Origin: Rudanella paleaurantiibacter
GTDB taxonomy: Bacteria > Bacteroidota > Bacteroidia > Cytophagales > Spirosomataceae
DNA length: 64,000 bases
NCBI RefSeq assembly: GCF_009184635.1
Contig: NZ_WELI01000008.1
Coordinates: 62,001 to 126,000 of the forward strand
Direction of reading: 5' to 3'
Under the pieces are notes generated by a model. It ran no database searches, was not told where the DNA came from, and saw nothing but the letters and a program-made list of their open reading frames with translations. A program made the position numbers and the translations under genes. Below are positions 53,014 through 59,515 of this stretch, piece by piece. Every line of letters begins with the position of its first letter. The stretch's first letter is position 1.

Positions 53014-53092
53014 TTTGAAAATGGTTTAGGGTTTAGGAATAGCCCCGGCACCAGATCGGCACCAGGGCACCTGCTTGGGCTATGCCCGTGGG

Positions 53093-53644
53093 TTACTTTT
53101 TCCGCTTTTTCTTGCCGAACAACTTGAACGGGTCGAAATAGACGAACGCACCAACCAGGGCAACAACCAGAATCCAGTTTGCCTGGATGAACTCCCATGC
53201 CTGGGTCATAAAACTCTTTTCGCCACTTGCTGTAGACATTGCCCCCAGGAAGTTGGCAGTTACGGCCGCGTTCTCGGTGTAGTCGTCTACCGTGTCGCCT
53301 TTGAGGGAAAAGAACGGTTGGCCGGTGTACACTTCTTTCAGGTTGTCGTTTACGTTCGTTACCGCGATTTCCCGGAAACCGTCGTTATCGCTGTCGGCAC
53401 TGGTGTAAACGGGGTTGGCCACGTTGTCGGCTTCTGCCAGGTTGTACCGGCTGTCGATAAACGCCTTATTCAGAGCCAACAAAGCCGCTACCATGTCACG
53501 ACTGATGTACAAAACTTTGGTGTCGGCTCCGGTGCCTTTCCGCGCTGCAAGGAAGGGTTGGCCGTCAGCGTCACCGCTGAAAATGTTCATCTGCTTGCCT
53601 AGAATCTCAGCAAAACCGACGTTATAAAGCAATCGTTTAGCCAT
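53093..53644 (-). CDS. Tail-anchored protein, candidate major virion protein
   Basis: 183 residues. A mixed soluble domain (about 1-140, VLYISRDMVAALLALNKAFI, REIAVTNVNDNLKEVYTGQP) is followed by a transmembrane helix (NWILVVALVGAFVYFDPFKL) and the tail FGKKKRKK. The gene is preceded by CCCTAAACCCTAACCC and a 9-base spacer. Among the element's proteins it is the best candidate for an abundant coat or membrane protein because of size and topology. No known family. Confidence 0.6.
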   Translation of the reverse strand: MAKRLLYNVGFAEILGKQMNIFSGDADGQPFLAARKGTGADTKVLYISRDMVAALLALNKAFIDSRYNLAEADNVANPVYTSADSDNDGFREIAVTNVNDNLKEVYTGQPFFSLKGDTVDDYTENAAVTANFLGAMSTASGEKSFMTQAWEFIQANWILVVALVGAFVYFDPFKLFGKKKRKK

Positions 53645-53677
53645 TGTAAAAATGGGTTAGGGTTTAGGGGTAAAAGG

Positions 53678-53998
53678 TTAATTTTTCTTTAAGAGTAGGT
53701 ACCCACCAACGGCCAATAGAACCAGCACGATTGGAGAAATACCCAGGCCATTTTTAGGCGCGTCTCCGGTGTTGGCTCCGTCTCCGGTTAGCCAGGGAGG
53801 AACTACACCCGTATTCTTAGCCTGCTCTTTTGCTGTCAGAAAGCCAAATACATTGTTGCCCAGGCTGGTAACAGATGTTAAGATTTGGTTCCAGTTGGGG
53901 CCGGTACTGCTGGTGCTCTTGCCGGTTTTGGGTTGTATGGCTGTGTTTGGTATCCAGCCAACATTAGGTACGTAGGTGTACCCGCTTGTGTCTGCCAT
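53678..53998 (-). CDS. Small tail-anchored membrane protein
   Basis: 106 residues. Gly/Ser/Thr-rich N-terminal part (YTYVPNVGWIPNTAIQPKTG, TSSTGPNWNQILTSVTSLGN) and one C-terminal helix with basic tail (ISPIVLVLLAVGGYLLLKKN). Preceded by CCTAATCCC. Probably a virion membrane protein. Confidence 0.6.
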   Translation of the reverse strand: MADTSGYTYVPNVGWIPNTAIQPKTGKSTSSTGPNWNQILTSVTSLGNNVFGFLTAKEQAKNTGVVPPWLTGDGANTGDAPKNGLGISPIVLVLLAVGGYLLLKKN

Positions 53999-54002
53999 AG
54001 TG

Positions 54003-54461
54003 TTAAGAAGGGATTAGGAAATTGAAAGGCATCTCGAACCGTTCGTCTATTGGCAGTGTAACCCCTTCCGCCCGAATCGTGCCCACATAGCGAATATCTA
54101 TTTTCCGCCCCTGGTACTGATTGCGTAAATCGGGAAAAGCCCGTATCAAGTCGATTAGGTTCGTTCGAACTTCCACCGGTATCGTGATACGCCCCAAACC
54201 TGGCAACCGGTAAAATCCGCCCAGGTAGGCCGAACCCAAACGCGCCCCGCCCGTTGCCCGAAAGTCTAAGTTTACCTGCTGCAGTGTTACTGCTGTATTC
54301 GTCTGGTTTATCAACTCCACCGGCTGTACAAATACCAGGTAGCCCGATTGTACCCGAAATTGTACCGGCATCCCGAACGAAAAGTCTATCATTTGCCCGG
54401 CTCGTATTTTCGAAAACAGCCAGATCATTACGGCCGCGCCGATTAATAAAAGTGCGTTCAT
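54003..54461 (-). CDS. Membrane-anchored LEA-2-like beta protein
   Basis: 152 residues. An N-terminal helix (ALLLIGAAVMIWLFSKI) anchors a beta sandwich resembling LEA type 2 domains (YLVFVQPVELINQTNTAVTL, GRITIPVEVRTNLIDLIRAF, IDIRYVGTIRAEGVTLPIDE). Such folds are small Ig-like sandwiches. It follows the upstream gene by 3 bases, with a CTAACCC motif 8 bases before its ATG. A minor capsid or virion spike base is possible. Confidence 0.65.
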   Translation of the reverse strand: MNALLLIGAAVMIWLFSKIRAGQMIDFSFGMPVQFRVQSGYLVFVQPVELINQTNTAVTLQQVNLDFRATGGARLGSAYLGGFYRLPGLGRITIPVEVRTNLIDLIRAFPDLRNQYQGRKIDIRYVGTIRAEGVTLPIDERFEMPFNFLIPS

Positions 54462-54464
54462 TTG

Positions 54465-54884
54465 TTAGCGGGTTAGAAAGAGTACCAGAACGATTGCCGC
54501 AACCAGTAGGAACCAGGGTGAAGTAAATAGGGCCGTCAGGCTCGTTGTATTGGGCACACTGGTACCCGTAAATTCCTTTAGATCGTTGCTCGACCAACCG
54601 GCCCCCAACAACTTCTGTAAGATGCTGGTTGGAATCGGTTCGCCCGGTTTCCAGGTAATACCCGCCCTGGCTAATTCTTCCCGTAACTGTTTTTCGAACA
54701 ATAGCCGCTGTCTTTCGCGCTCGTTCGCTGCCAGTTGTGCTGGTGTAATCGACGTGGTGCCGTCCGGGTTGGTCGTTGCGCCCGGAATCGTTGGTAAGTC
54801 GTTTTGCGTCAACGTTCCCCCCGTATCGCCCGTTGGGTACGTTGGGTAATTTGTGGGTAGCTTGTAAGATGTGCTCGTTGCCAT
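54465..54884 (-). CDS. Tail-anchored protein, first gene of the late block
   Basis: 139 residues. A Thr/Pro-rich N-terminal region (SYKLPTNYPTYPTGDTGGTL), a charged helix (ANERERQRLLFEKQLREELA), a segment PIPTSILQKLLGAGWSSNDL that looks like a small helical domain, and a C-terminal transmembrane helix FLLVAAIVLVLFLTR. It opens the late minus-strand block. Unknown family. Confidence 0.6.
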   Translation of the reverse strand: MATSTSYKLPTNYPTYPTGDTGGTLTQNDLPTIPGATTNPDGTTSITPAQLAANERERQRLLFEKQLREELARAGITWKPGEPIPTSILQKLLGAGWSSNDLKEFTGTSVPNTTSLTALFTSPWFLLVAAIVLVLFLTR

Positions 54885-55245
54885 TGGTCGAAAAAAACGA
54901 AACCGGCAAACCTGCTTTTGCTTTGCTCGTCACTGATACGAAAATGAATGACCACCCCGAAAGGACGCAAACGATTAGAAAGGAGTGTAGAGCGTTACTT
55001 AACGCAGATCGGTTGTTAGTTGCTAGGCTGTGCATAGGCTTGCCGGTTCGTTTTCATTGGGTTGTTATTGTTTAGCGATTCGAAACTAATACACCCAAAA
55101 TCCGGCCGTTTCCTTTTGCAACAATCTGTAGACAACTGCACACAAATGCACTGAAAAACACACAATTACATATTGCTTTCTATTGCTCCGAATACATGAT
55201 ATTTTGTATATTTGCTTAGGTTGTCCCACTTAAAAGCCCCTTGTT
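54885..55245. promoter_or_regulatory. Divergent regulatory gap between the late block and the 55246 gene
   Basis: 361 bases with no gene. On the plus strand TTG (55183-55185), spacer 21, TATATTTG (55207-55214) makes a Bacteroidota promoter for the small gene. I see no TAnnTTTG for the late block on the minus strand, so it may use another factor or an element-specific activator. Confidence 0.55.
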
Positions 55246-55443
55246 GTGTATTCAGAATCTTTCCTTTCCAAACAACAATTAATCGAACTTTACCGTACAA
55301 GCTACCGCAGGTTTGTTGTTGCTATCGAATCAATAAAAGAGCAAATCGGCTGGAAATCTGGTAAGCAGTATTTTAGCCCGAAACAGGTACGGATTATTAT
55401 TGAGCACTTAGGGCCGCCCCTGGGTTCAAATGATTTCAACTAA
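55246..55443 (+). CDS. Small plus-strand protein of the element
   Basis: 65 residues from a GTG start 32 bases after the TATATTTG box. Helical: ESFLSKQQLIELYRTSYRRF, then AIESIKEQIGWKSGKQYFSP and VRIIIEHLGPP. The last part (FSPKQVRIIIEHLGPP) resembles the C-terminal helix of small phage regulatory proteins. It is the only plus-strand gene in the middle of the element and has a good promoter and terminator, so I consider it real. It may be an activator or anti-repressor. Confidence 0.65.
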   Translation: MYSESFLSKQQLIELYRTSYRRFVVAIESIKEQIGWKSGKQYFSPKQVRIIIEHLGPPLGSNDFN

Positions 55444-55476
55444 AAAAGCCCGGCCGAATGAACGGCCGGGCTTTTT
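55443..55476. terminator. Bidirectional terminator between the small gene and SSB
   Basis: A perfect 14-bp stem AAAAAGCCCGGCCG with complement, 6-base loop, T-run on both strands. Confidence 0.9.
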
Positions 55477-55493
55477 GTTTGTGCTGGTTCTTT

Positions 55494-55907
55494 TTAGAAC
55501 GGTAAATCTTCCGAATCTTCACCGGCCGCAACCGGTACCCCCGCGCTGATCGGGGCCGCTGCTGGTGCTGGTGCTAGTGCCGGTTCCTCTCTTTTGGCCG
55601 CGCCTACTAGCTGAATCTCCCTTACCGTGAATTGCATATCGATTTGATTCATACCCCGGCCGTCCGTGTAAATTTTGGGGTTTAACTTTCCCTCTAAATA
55701 TACCTGGGTCCCACGTGTAAGGTACGGTGCCAGTACATCTGCCTTGAAATTGTAAACGCAATTGTACCAGGTTGTACGCTCCTTTGTTTCGCCGTCCTTT
55801 TTCCATCGCTCGTTTACTGCTACCGTGAAAGTCAGGAATGAACCGGAAGCGCCTTCTTTGAATTGGGCACCTTGCCCGATGTTGCCAATGATAATGGTCT
55901 TTTGCAT
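55494..55907 (-). CDS. ssb: Single-stranded DNA-binding protein
   Basis: A 137-residue SSB. The OB fold is seen in IIGNIGQGAQFKEGASGSFL, FTVAVNERWKKDGETKERTT and WYNCVYNFKADVLAPYLTRG, QVYLEGKLNPKIYTDGRG. The Ala/Pro-rich linker ends in the acidic tip DSEDLPF, which recruits partner proteins. It is encoded directly after rep and with it forms the replication module; an SSB suits a single-stranded replication intermediate. Confidence 0.93.
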   Translation of the reverse strand: MQKTIIIGNIGQGAQFKEGASGSFLTFTVAVNERWKKDGETKERTTWYNCVYNFKADVLAPYLTRGTQVYLEGKLNPKIYTDGRGMNQIDMQFTVREIQLVGAAKREEPALAPAPAAAPISAGVPVAAGEDSEDLPF

Positions 55908-55946
55908 GGTTTGAAAAAAGTAAAAAATGTGAGAATTGATTAAGCA

Positions 55947-57530
55947 CTATAAAGGCATATATGCACCATTGCGGGTACCATTTCGGGCACCATTTGGGGC
56001 ACCATTTCGGGCACGATTGCCCGTAATAATTTCCGCTACTTGTAAGGATTGTTCCAGGCTACTTGCCCCCGGCTCATGTAGCATCCTGGTTGGTAGTTGG
56101 CCGCGTAAATCCAGGCTGATAATTGTCTTTAGCTGCATTCTCGCAGCACTCACCCGAAAGAATGGGCTTGTTTTCTGAATAAGGTACGGTTCGTGCGGCC
56201 GTCGCTGATCGGTGCCATAATACCGCAGGTATGACGGCTTGCCTATCATTACCTCATAATCTGCCAGGGTTGCCGGTTCCTCGGTGAAAGGGTTTATTAA
56301 CCGTTCTTCTACACCGGCCGTACTGCTGGTAATGTTTTCGGGTTGATCGTCCGTTAATTCGTCCTCAGTTGGCAGTACAACTGGTTCCAGGGCTGAATTA
56401 TCAAAATTCAGTTCGGCACATTTGTAAAATGCCCCAAACCGGCTGTACATCCGTAAACGCTTGGTATTCACTAGAATCTCATCGATTAATTCTAGGTCAT
56501 ATTGGCCGTCTGTCGTTTGGATGCAATCGGGCTTAAAATGGTATTTAATGCACTCCAAAACGCCTGATAAATAATGATTTATGTCAGACTTGCCCGGCCG
56601 AATGTATTCTTTTGTAACGGTGCCGTCCTGGTTACTTTTGTAGGTGTACAGGGTTTCGTAATGTAAACCGCTGTAGTTCGAATCGTTGCCGGTGTATTTC
56701 CGCCATAGGGTCTCTAAAACCGTTTGTACTTCTTTCACCGAGTATTGGGGCCGCTGCAGTAGGAACGAATGCAAGTGAATGTGTAAACCGTGGTCGTTCG
56801 ACCGTTTTACTTCTAGCCCGTACTCACCTGCATATACGTACTTTTTCCACGCTGGTTCTTTCCGTAGCAGGTTAAACATTGCCATGATTTCACGGCCGTA
56901 AAAACGTTTGCCTTTCCATAGGCCGTTTTTGTGGGGCACCGTCAGTACCAAGTGAATTGGCCGGTAATGGTGCATTAACAGTTTGCCGGTTGCGTCGGTG
57001 GCTGTTGCCAGATAGTTGTAATACTTGCTACGCACCAGGGCCGATTTTCGCCAGTTCCAAACGTGGTCTAAACGGTGCTTAGAGTACCAGAACGCTAGGG
57101 GTACCAGTTTGGATTTACCTTCTTTTTCGAACATTGCGTAATACCCTTTGCCCTCACCCAACGCATACCGCAACTTTACCAACTGTTCGAACCGGCTATC
57201 TAACGAATCCCCATAGGCATCATAGTTGTATACCTGTTGCCGGGTCTGATCGTGCACAAACTTAGAATCGGGCAACTCCACCCCGTATTCAAGTAAAAAC
57301 GAATCAATTTGATTTATCAGTTTTTCGTTAGCTACCTGTTTGTTACGTACAGTATAACCGAACTTATACGATTGCGAAAGGGAGTCTTTAACAGTAGGAG
57401 TATTACCCATCTTGGAAAAGGAAAAGGCCGGTTGGCTTTCGCCAGATAATTCTATATTTATCGAGTGAGGGTTAGGCCGCTGAAAACCAGCAAGTTTTAG
57501 GGTACAAAAAATGGGCTTAGCTGTTGCCAA
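55947..57530 (-). CDS. HUH rolling-circle replication initiator (Rep)
   Basis: 527 residues with the three motifs of a Rep_1-type HUH endonuclease: motif 1 PIHLVLTVPHKNG (about 191-203), motif 2 GLHIHLHSF (HUH at residues 250-252) that binds the metal, and motif 3 CIKYHFKPD, where Y330 and K333 form YxxK. It should nick one strand at an origin, stay bound through the tyrosine and start rolling-circle replication. The C-terminus carries tandem NGAR/NGTR repeats (about 502-524). It overlaps the upstream small gene by 14 bases. The nick site is not identified. Confidence 0.9.
   Translation of the reverse strand: MATAKPIFCTLKLAGFQRPNPHSINIELSGESQPAFSFSKMGNTPTVKDSLSQSYKFGYTVRNKQVANEKLINQIDSFLLEYGVELPDSKFVHDQTRQQVYNYDAYGDSLDSRFEQLVKLRYALGEGKGYYAMFEKEGKSKLVPLAFWYSKHRLDHVWNWRKSALVRSKYYNYLATATDATGKLLMHHYRPIHLVLTVPHKNGLWKGKRFYGREIMAMFNLLRKEPAWKKYVYAGEYGLEVKRSNDHGLHIHLHSFLLQRPQYSVKEVQTVLETLWRKYTGNDSNYSGLHYETLYTYKSNQDGTVTKEYIRPGKSDINHYLSGVLECIKYHFKPDCIQTTDGQYDLELIDEILVNTKRLRMYSRFGAFYKCAELNFDNSALEPVVLPTEDELTDDQPENITSSTAGVEERLINPFTEEPATLADYEVMIGKPSYLRYYGTDQRRPHEPYLIQKTSPFFRVSAARMQLKTIISLDLRGQLPTRMLHEPGASSLEQSLQVAEIITGNRARNGAPNGARNGTRNGAYMPL
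55953..56023 (-). repeat. 12-bp tandem repeats coding RNGA in Rep
   Basis: Four to five 12-bp units (plus strand GGGCACCATTTC and variants) encode RNGA, PNGA, RNGT, RNGA at the very end of Rep. Confidence 0.75.
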
Positions 57531-57759
57531 ATAAGCCCAATTGCGGGGCCGGTGCTGGTGCCCGTTGCCCGTCGATAGTTCCGGTATATTCTAGGTTGGT
57601 AAGCATTGTTGCCAACTCCTTAAGGGTGTCTAGCTTCGGCTGATGCGGGTATGCACCAAGATTGCTGGACTGAAAAACTTTTTTGTCAGCTTCTAATTTG
57701 TTTACGTAGATGGTTACTACGTTTCGCATTTCCCGGAAAGAGTGTTTTAGCCTAGCCAT
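57517..57759 (-). CDS. Small protein upstream of Rep
   Basis: 80 residues, basic helical N-terminus (ARLKHSFREMRNVVTIYVNK) and Ala/Pro-rich tail ending QLGLFGNS. It overlaps rep by 14 bases, so it is translationally coupled. Possibly a copy-control or replication accessory protein. Unknown family. Confidence 0.65.
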   Translation of the reverse strand: MARLKHSFREMRNVVTIYVNKLEADKKVFQSSNLGAYPHQPKLDTLKELATMLTNLEYTGTIDGQRAPAPAPQLGLFGNS

Positions 57760-57983
57760 TATCGGTTTGTTTTTGGCACTGGTGGTGTTCGTCGCTTCGC
57801 GCCGGACGGATTTTTATACTACGTATGCTTGCCGGGCGCAACCTGGATAGTGTTGGCCCTGGCTGTTTTCCCGCTGGTTCTCGCCATTGGTTCGCCAGGG
57901 CCGTTGCACCCGTTTAAGCACCCCGGTACGTTATCCGGTCAGGAATCCGTCAAAAACCTTTCTGGAATATCCTACGGGGTTGT

Positions 57984-58048
57984 TATCAGTGCCAGAATCG
58001 AACTAGCTGTAAGGAATTTTGCCCTATTGTGCCCATGCACGACCGATA
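57984..58048 (-). ncRNA. Compact 65-nt tRNA-like RNA (candidate)
   Basis: On the minus strand the segment folds as a cloverleaf. Acceptor: TATCGGT with ACTGATA (7 pairs, one G-T). D arm: GTGC, loop ATGG, GCAC. Anticodon arm: TAGGG, 7-base loop CAAAATT, CCTTA (one G-T). T arm: GCTAG, loop TTCGATT, CTGGC (one G-T). The T-loop is canonical (TTCGATT). But the D loop has only 4 bases, the variable loop 2, and position 33 is A rather than T, so it is unlikely to decode normally. No CCA is encoded. It may mimic tRNA or be a degenerated one. Confidence 0.5.
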
Positions 58049-58119
58049 ATTTTCAGAGCCACTGCCTACAACGTGTTTGGAATTATTTAACCTTATGCGT
58101 TGTATTGCCCTTGAATCTG

Positions 58120-58175
58120 CTACAATTGTAGTAATTTTCTTGTAGCAAAAACAATAAACCCAAAAATTTTCTTGT
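58120..58175. promoter_or_regulatory. Candidate operators of the XRE repressor
   Basis: A perfect palindrome CTACAATTGTAG (58120-58131) and two direct copies of AATTTTCTTGT (58133-58143 and 58165-58175, 32 bases apart) immediately before the repressor start at 58182. The layout suits autoregulation. Confidence 0.55.
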
Positions 58176-58181
58176 GAAATT

Positions 58182-58565
58182 ATGCAGGATATTCACTTTG
58201 GCAAAGCACTCAAGGAGCTAGCAGACCAGAAGAAATTAGGCCCAACAGAGATTGGTAGAAGGATGGGGGTTCGTTCTCAGAGCATATATGAGATATACAA
58301 AACCGAGTCGGTTGGTGGCAAAATGATCGTAAAATTTTGCAACGCTATCGGTGTTGAACCCGCCGTGGTTTTTGGTCGGGTTGTAATGGATTCACTTCAA
58401 AAAAATGAAGGTGAAAAGACAAGAGAATTGAAAGATGTGATCGTAATGCAGCAACGTCAGTTGTCGGAGAAAGACCAACAAATTGCCATGCTTACACAAT
58501 CTTTGAGGAATTTAACAGAGTCGCTGGGAAAGCACTCAGCAAGTGAATTGCTACCGGCTGCATAG
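58182..58565 (+). CDS. XRE family repressor
   Basis: A 127-residue regulator. The helix-turn-helix lies at about residues 7-65: ALKELADQKKLGPTEIGRRM, GVRSQSIYEIYKTESVGGKM. A coiled coil of about 50 residues (TRELKDVIVMQQRQLSEKDQ) should give dimers. It is at the far end of the element next to attR, opposite the replication genes, where a lysogeny repressor is expected. It probably binds the palindrome and direct repeats just upstream. Confidence 0.85.
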   Translation: MQDIHFGKALKELADQKKLGPTEIGRRMGVRSQSIYEIYKTESVGGKMIVKFCNAIGVEPAVVFGRVVMDSLQKNEGEKTRELKDVIVMQQRQLSEKDQQIAMLTQSLRNLTESLGKHSASELLPAA

Positions 58566-58580
58566 CCGTTTCACTTGCTC

Positions 58581-58599
58581 ACCTGTCTACGTAACAGGT
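58581..58599 (+). terminator. Weak hairpin after the repressor
   Basis: ACCTGT (58581-58586) pairs with ACAGGT (58594-58599); a T-run follows 12 bases later. Weak terminator candidate. Confidence 0.35.
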
Positions 58600-58624
58600 A
58601 GTAGCACTAGGACTTTTTTGGTAC

Positions 58625-58638
58625 TTTATGATTGAAAT
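58625..58638. repeat. attR: 14-bp direct repeat
   Basis: TTTATGATTGAAAT, identical to 41121-41134, 59 bases after the repressor stop. It contains the TTG (58632-58634) used as the -33 box of the starch-synthase-like gene. Confidence 0.75.
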
Positions 58639-58662
58639 ACGCGAAAAAATTGTATAATTTTG
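58632..58662 (+). promoter_or_regulatory. Promoter of the starch-synthase-like gene, -33 box inside attR
   Basis: TTG 58632-58634, spacer 20, TAATTTTG 58655-58662, about 45 bases before the start at 58706. The promoter is intact after integration because the repeat carries the -33 box. Confidence 0.6.
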
Positions 58663-58705
58663 CAGATTTTCTATTTGCAAACTGTCATTTAGCGCCCGTC
58701 TTTTT

Positions 58706-59515
58706 ATGAGCAAACTTCGCATTCTGTACGTTGCCAGTGAGATAAACCCCTTCTTAAAAACCACCGAAGTAGCTGATTTTGTTCGTAAGTTGCCACAGGT
58801 CATGCAAGAGCGCGGCATGGAGATTCGGATTCTGGTACCGCGTTTTGGTCTGATCAACGAGCGCAAGAACCGGCTCCATGAGGTGGTACGGTTGTCGGGA
58901 ATCAATATCTCGGTTGGTGACGAAGAAAAGCCCCTGATTATCAAGGTGGCGTCGATTCCGAATGCCAAGTTGCAGGTTTATTTTATCGATAACGAAGACT
59001 ATTTCCAGCGGAAGTACGTTTTTCACGATAAGGAAAACCGGTTCTACGATGACAACGATGAGCGCGCTATTTTCTTCTGTAAGGGAGCGCTGGAAACGGT
59101 GAAAAAGCTCGGTTGGTCGCCCGATATTGTTCACTGTAACGACTGGATGACCGCCCTGATTCCGCTTTACCTCAAAACGACGTATAAAAACGACCCGATG
59201 TTTAAGGACTCGAAGTCGGTTTTTACAATCTACAACAATGCATTCGACCATCAGTTCAGCAGCGGAGAACTGATTGAAAAAGCAAAAATGCTCGACATTG
59301 ACGACGAAATGCTGTCGGCGCTGAATACGGGCGATTACGAAGGATTTATCCGGGTTGGTGTGGCTTATGCCGACGCCGTGGTGAAAGCTGAAGAAGAAGT
59401 AAGTGAAAGTTTGAACGCCATTCTTAATGACATCCCCGACTACAAATTCGGTTCTAACGAAGACGAAGATTTTGCCGACCGGTACTTCAACCTCTACACG
59501 CAACTGGCTGGGTAA
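58706..59515 (+). CDS. Starch/glycogen synthase catalytic-domain-like protein
   Basis: A 269-residue protein similar to the N-terminal GT5 half of glycogen/starch synthases: LRILYVASEINPFLKTTEVA resembles the ADP-glucose loop KTGGLAD but lacks the usual two glycines. VHCNDWMTALIPLYLKTTYK and VFTIYNNAFDHQFSSGELIE follow. The C-terminal GT-B domain is missing, as in the usual Bacteroidota form of this gene. It is followed by a DUF4270 gene and glmS, the standard cluster. The loss of the loop glycines makes catalysis doubtful. Confidence 0.85.
   Translation: MSKLRILYVASEINPFLKTTEVADFVRKLPQVMQERGMEIRILVPRFGLINERKNRLHEVVRLSGINISVGDEEKPLIIKVASIPNAKLQVYFIDNEDYFQRKYVFHDKENRFYDDNDERAIFFCKGALETVKKLGWSPDIVHCNDWMTALIPLYLKTTYKNDPMFKDSKSVFTIYNNAFDHQFSSGELIEKAKMLDIDDEMLSALNTGDYEGFIRVGVAYADAVVKAEEEVSESLNAILNDIPDYKFGSNEDEDFADRYFNLYTQLAG

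Larger units (their letters stand above)
57760..58181. other. Divergent gap between replication module and repressor
   Basis: 422 bases. It holds a tRNA-shaped RNA candidate (57984-58048, minus strand), a 12-bp palindrome and direct repeats next to the repressor (58120-58175), and probably the replication origin. A plus-strand frame at 57829-58131 runs through the tRNA-like segment and lacks protein features, so I do not accept it. Confidence 0.55.
41121..58638. mobile_element. 17.5-kb integrated phage-like element with HUH Rep, flanked by 14-bp repeats
   Basis: Boundaries are the direct repeats TTTATGATTGAAAT at 41121-41134 and 58625-58638. Outside them panC and the starch-synthase-like gene are the expected neighbours. 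Inside, integrase is first on the plus strand, then a minus-strand block of about 21 small genes (lysis, spikes, membrane proteins), a convergent small gene, SSB, HUH Rep, an accessory gene, and a plus-strand XRE repressor at the far end. No terminase, portal, tail, packaging ATPase or Zot gene was seen. Interpreted as a temperate phage. Confidence 0.85.

Noticed and set aside
53878-55035. 385-residue minus-strand open frame overlapping three late genes of the element
   Set aside because: The frames of 54465-54884, 54003-54461 and 53678-53998 have clear membrane helices and start-site motifs; the long frame has odd composition (many Arg, Gly, Asn) and no domain.
57829-58131. 100-residue plus-strand frame beside the repressor
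   Set aside because: It crosses the tRNA-shaped segment, and its composition looks random after the first hydrophobic stretch.
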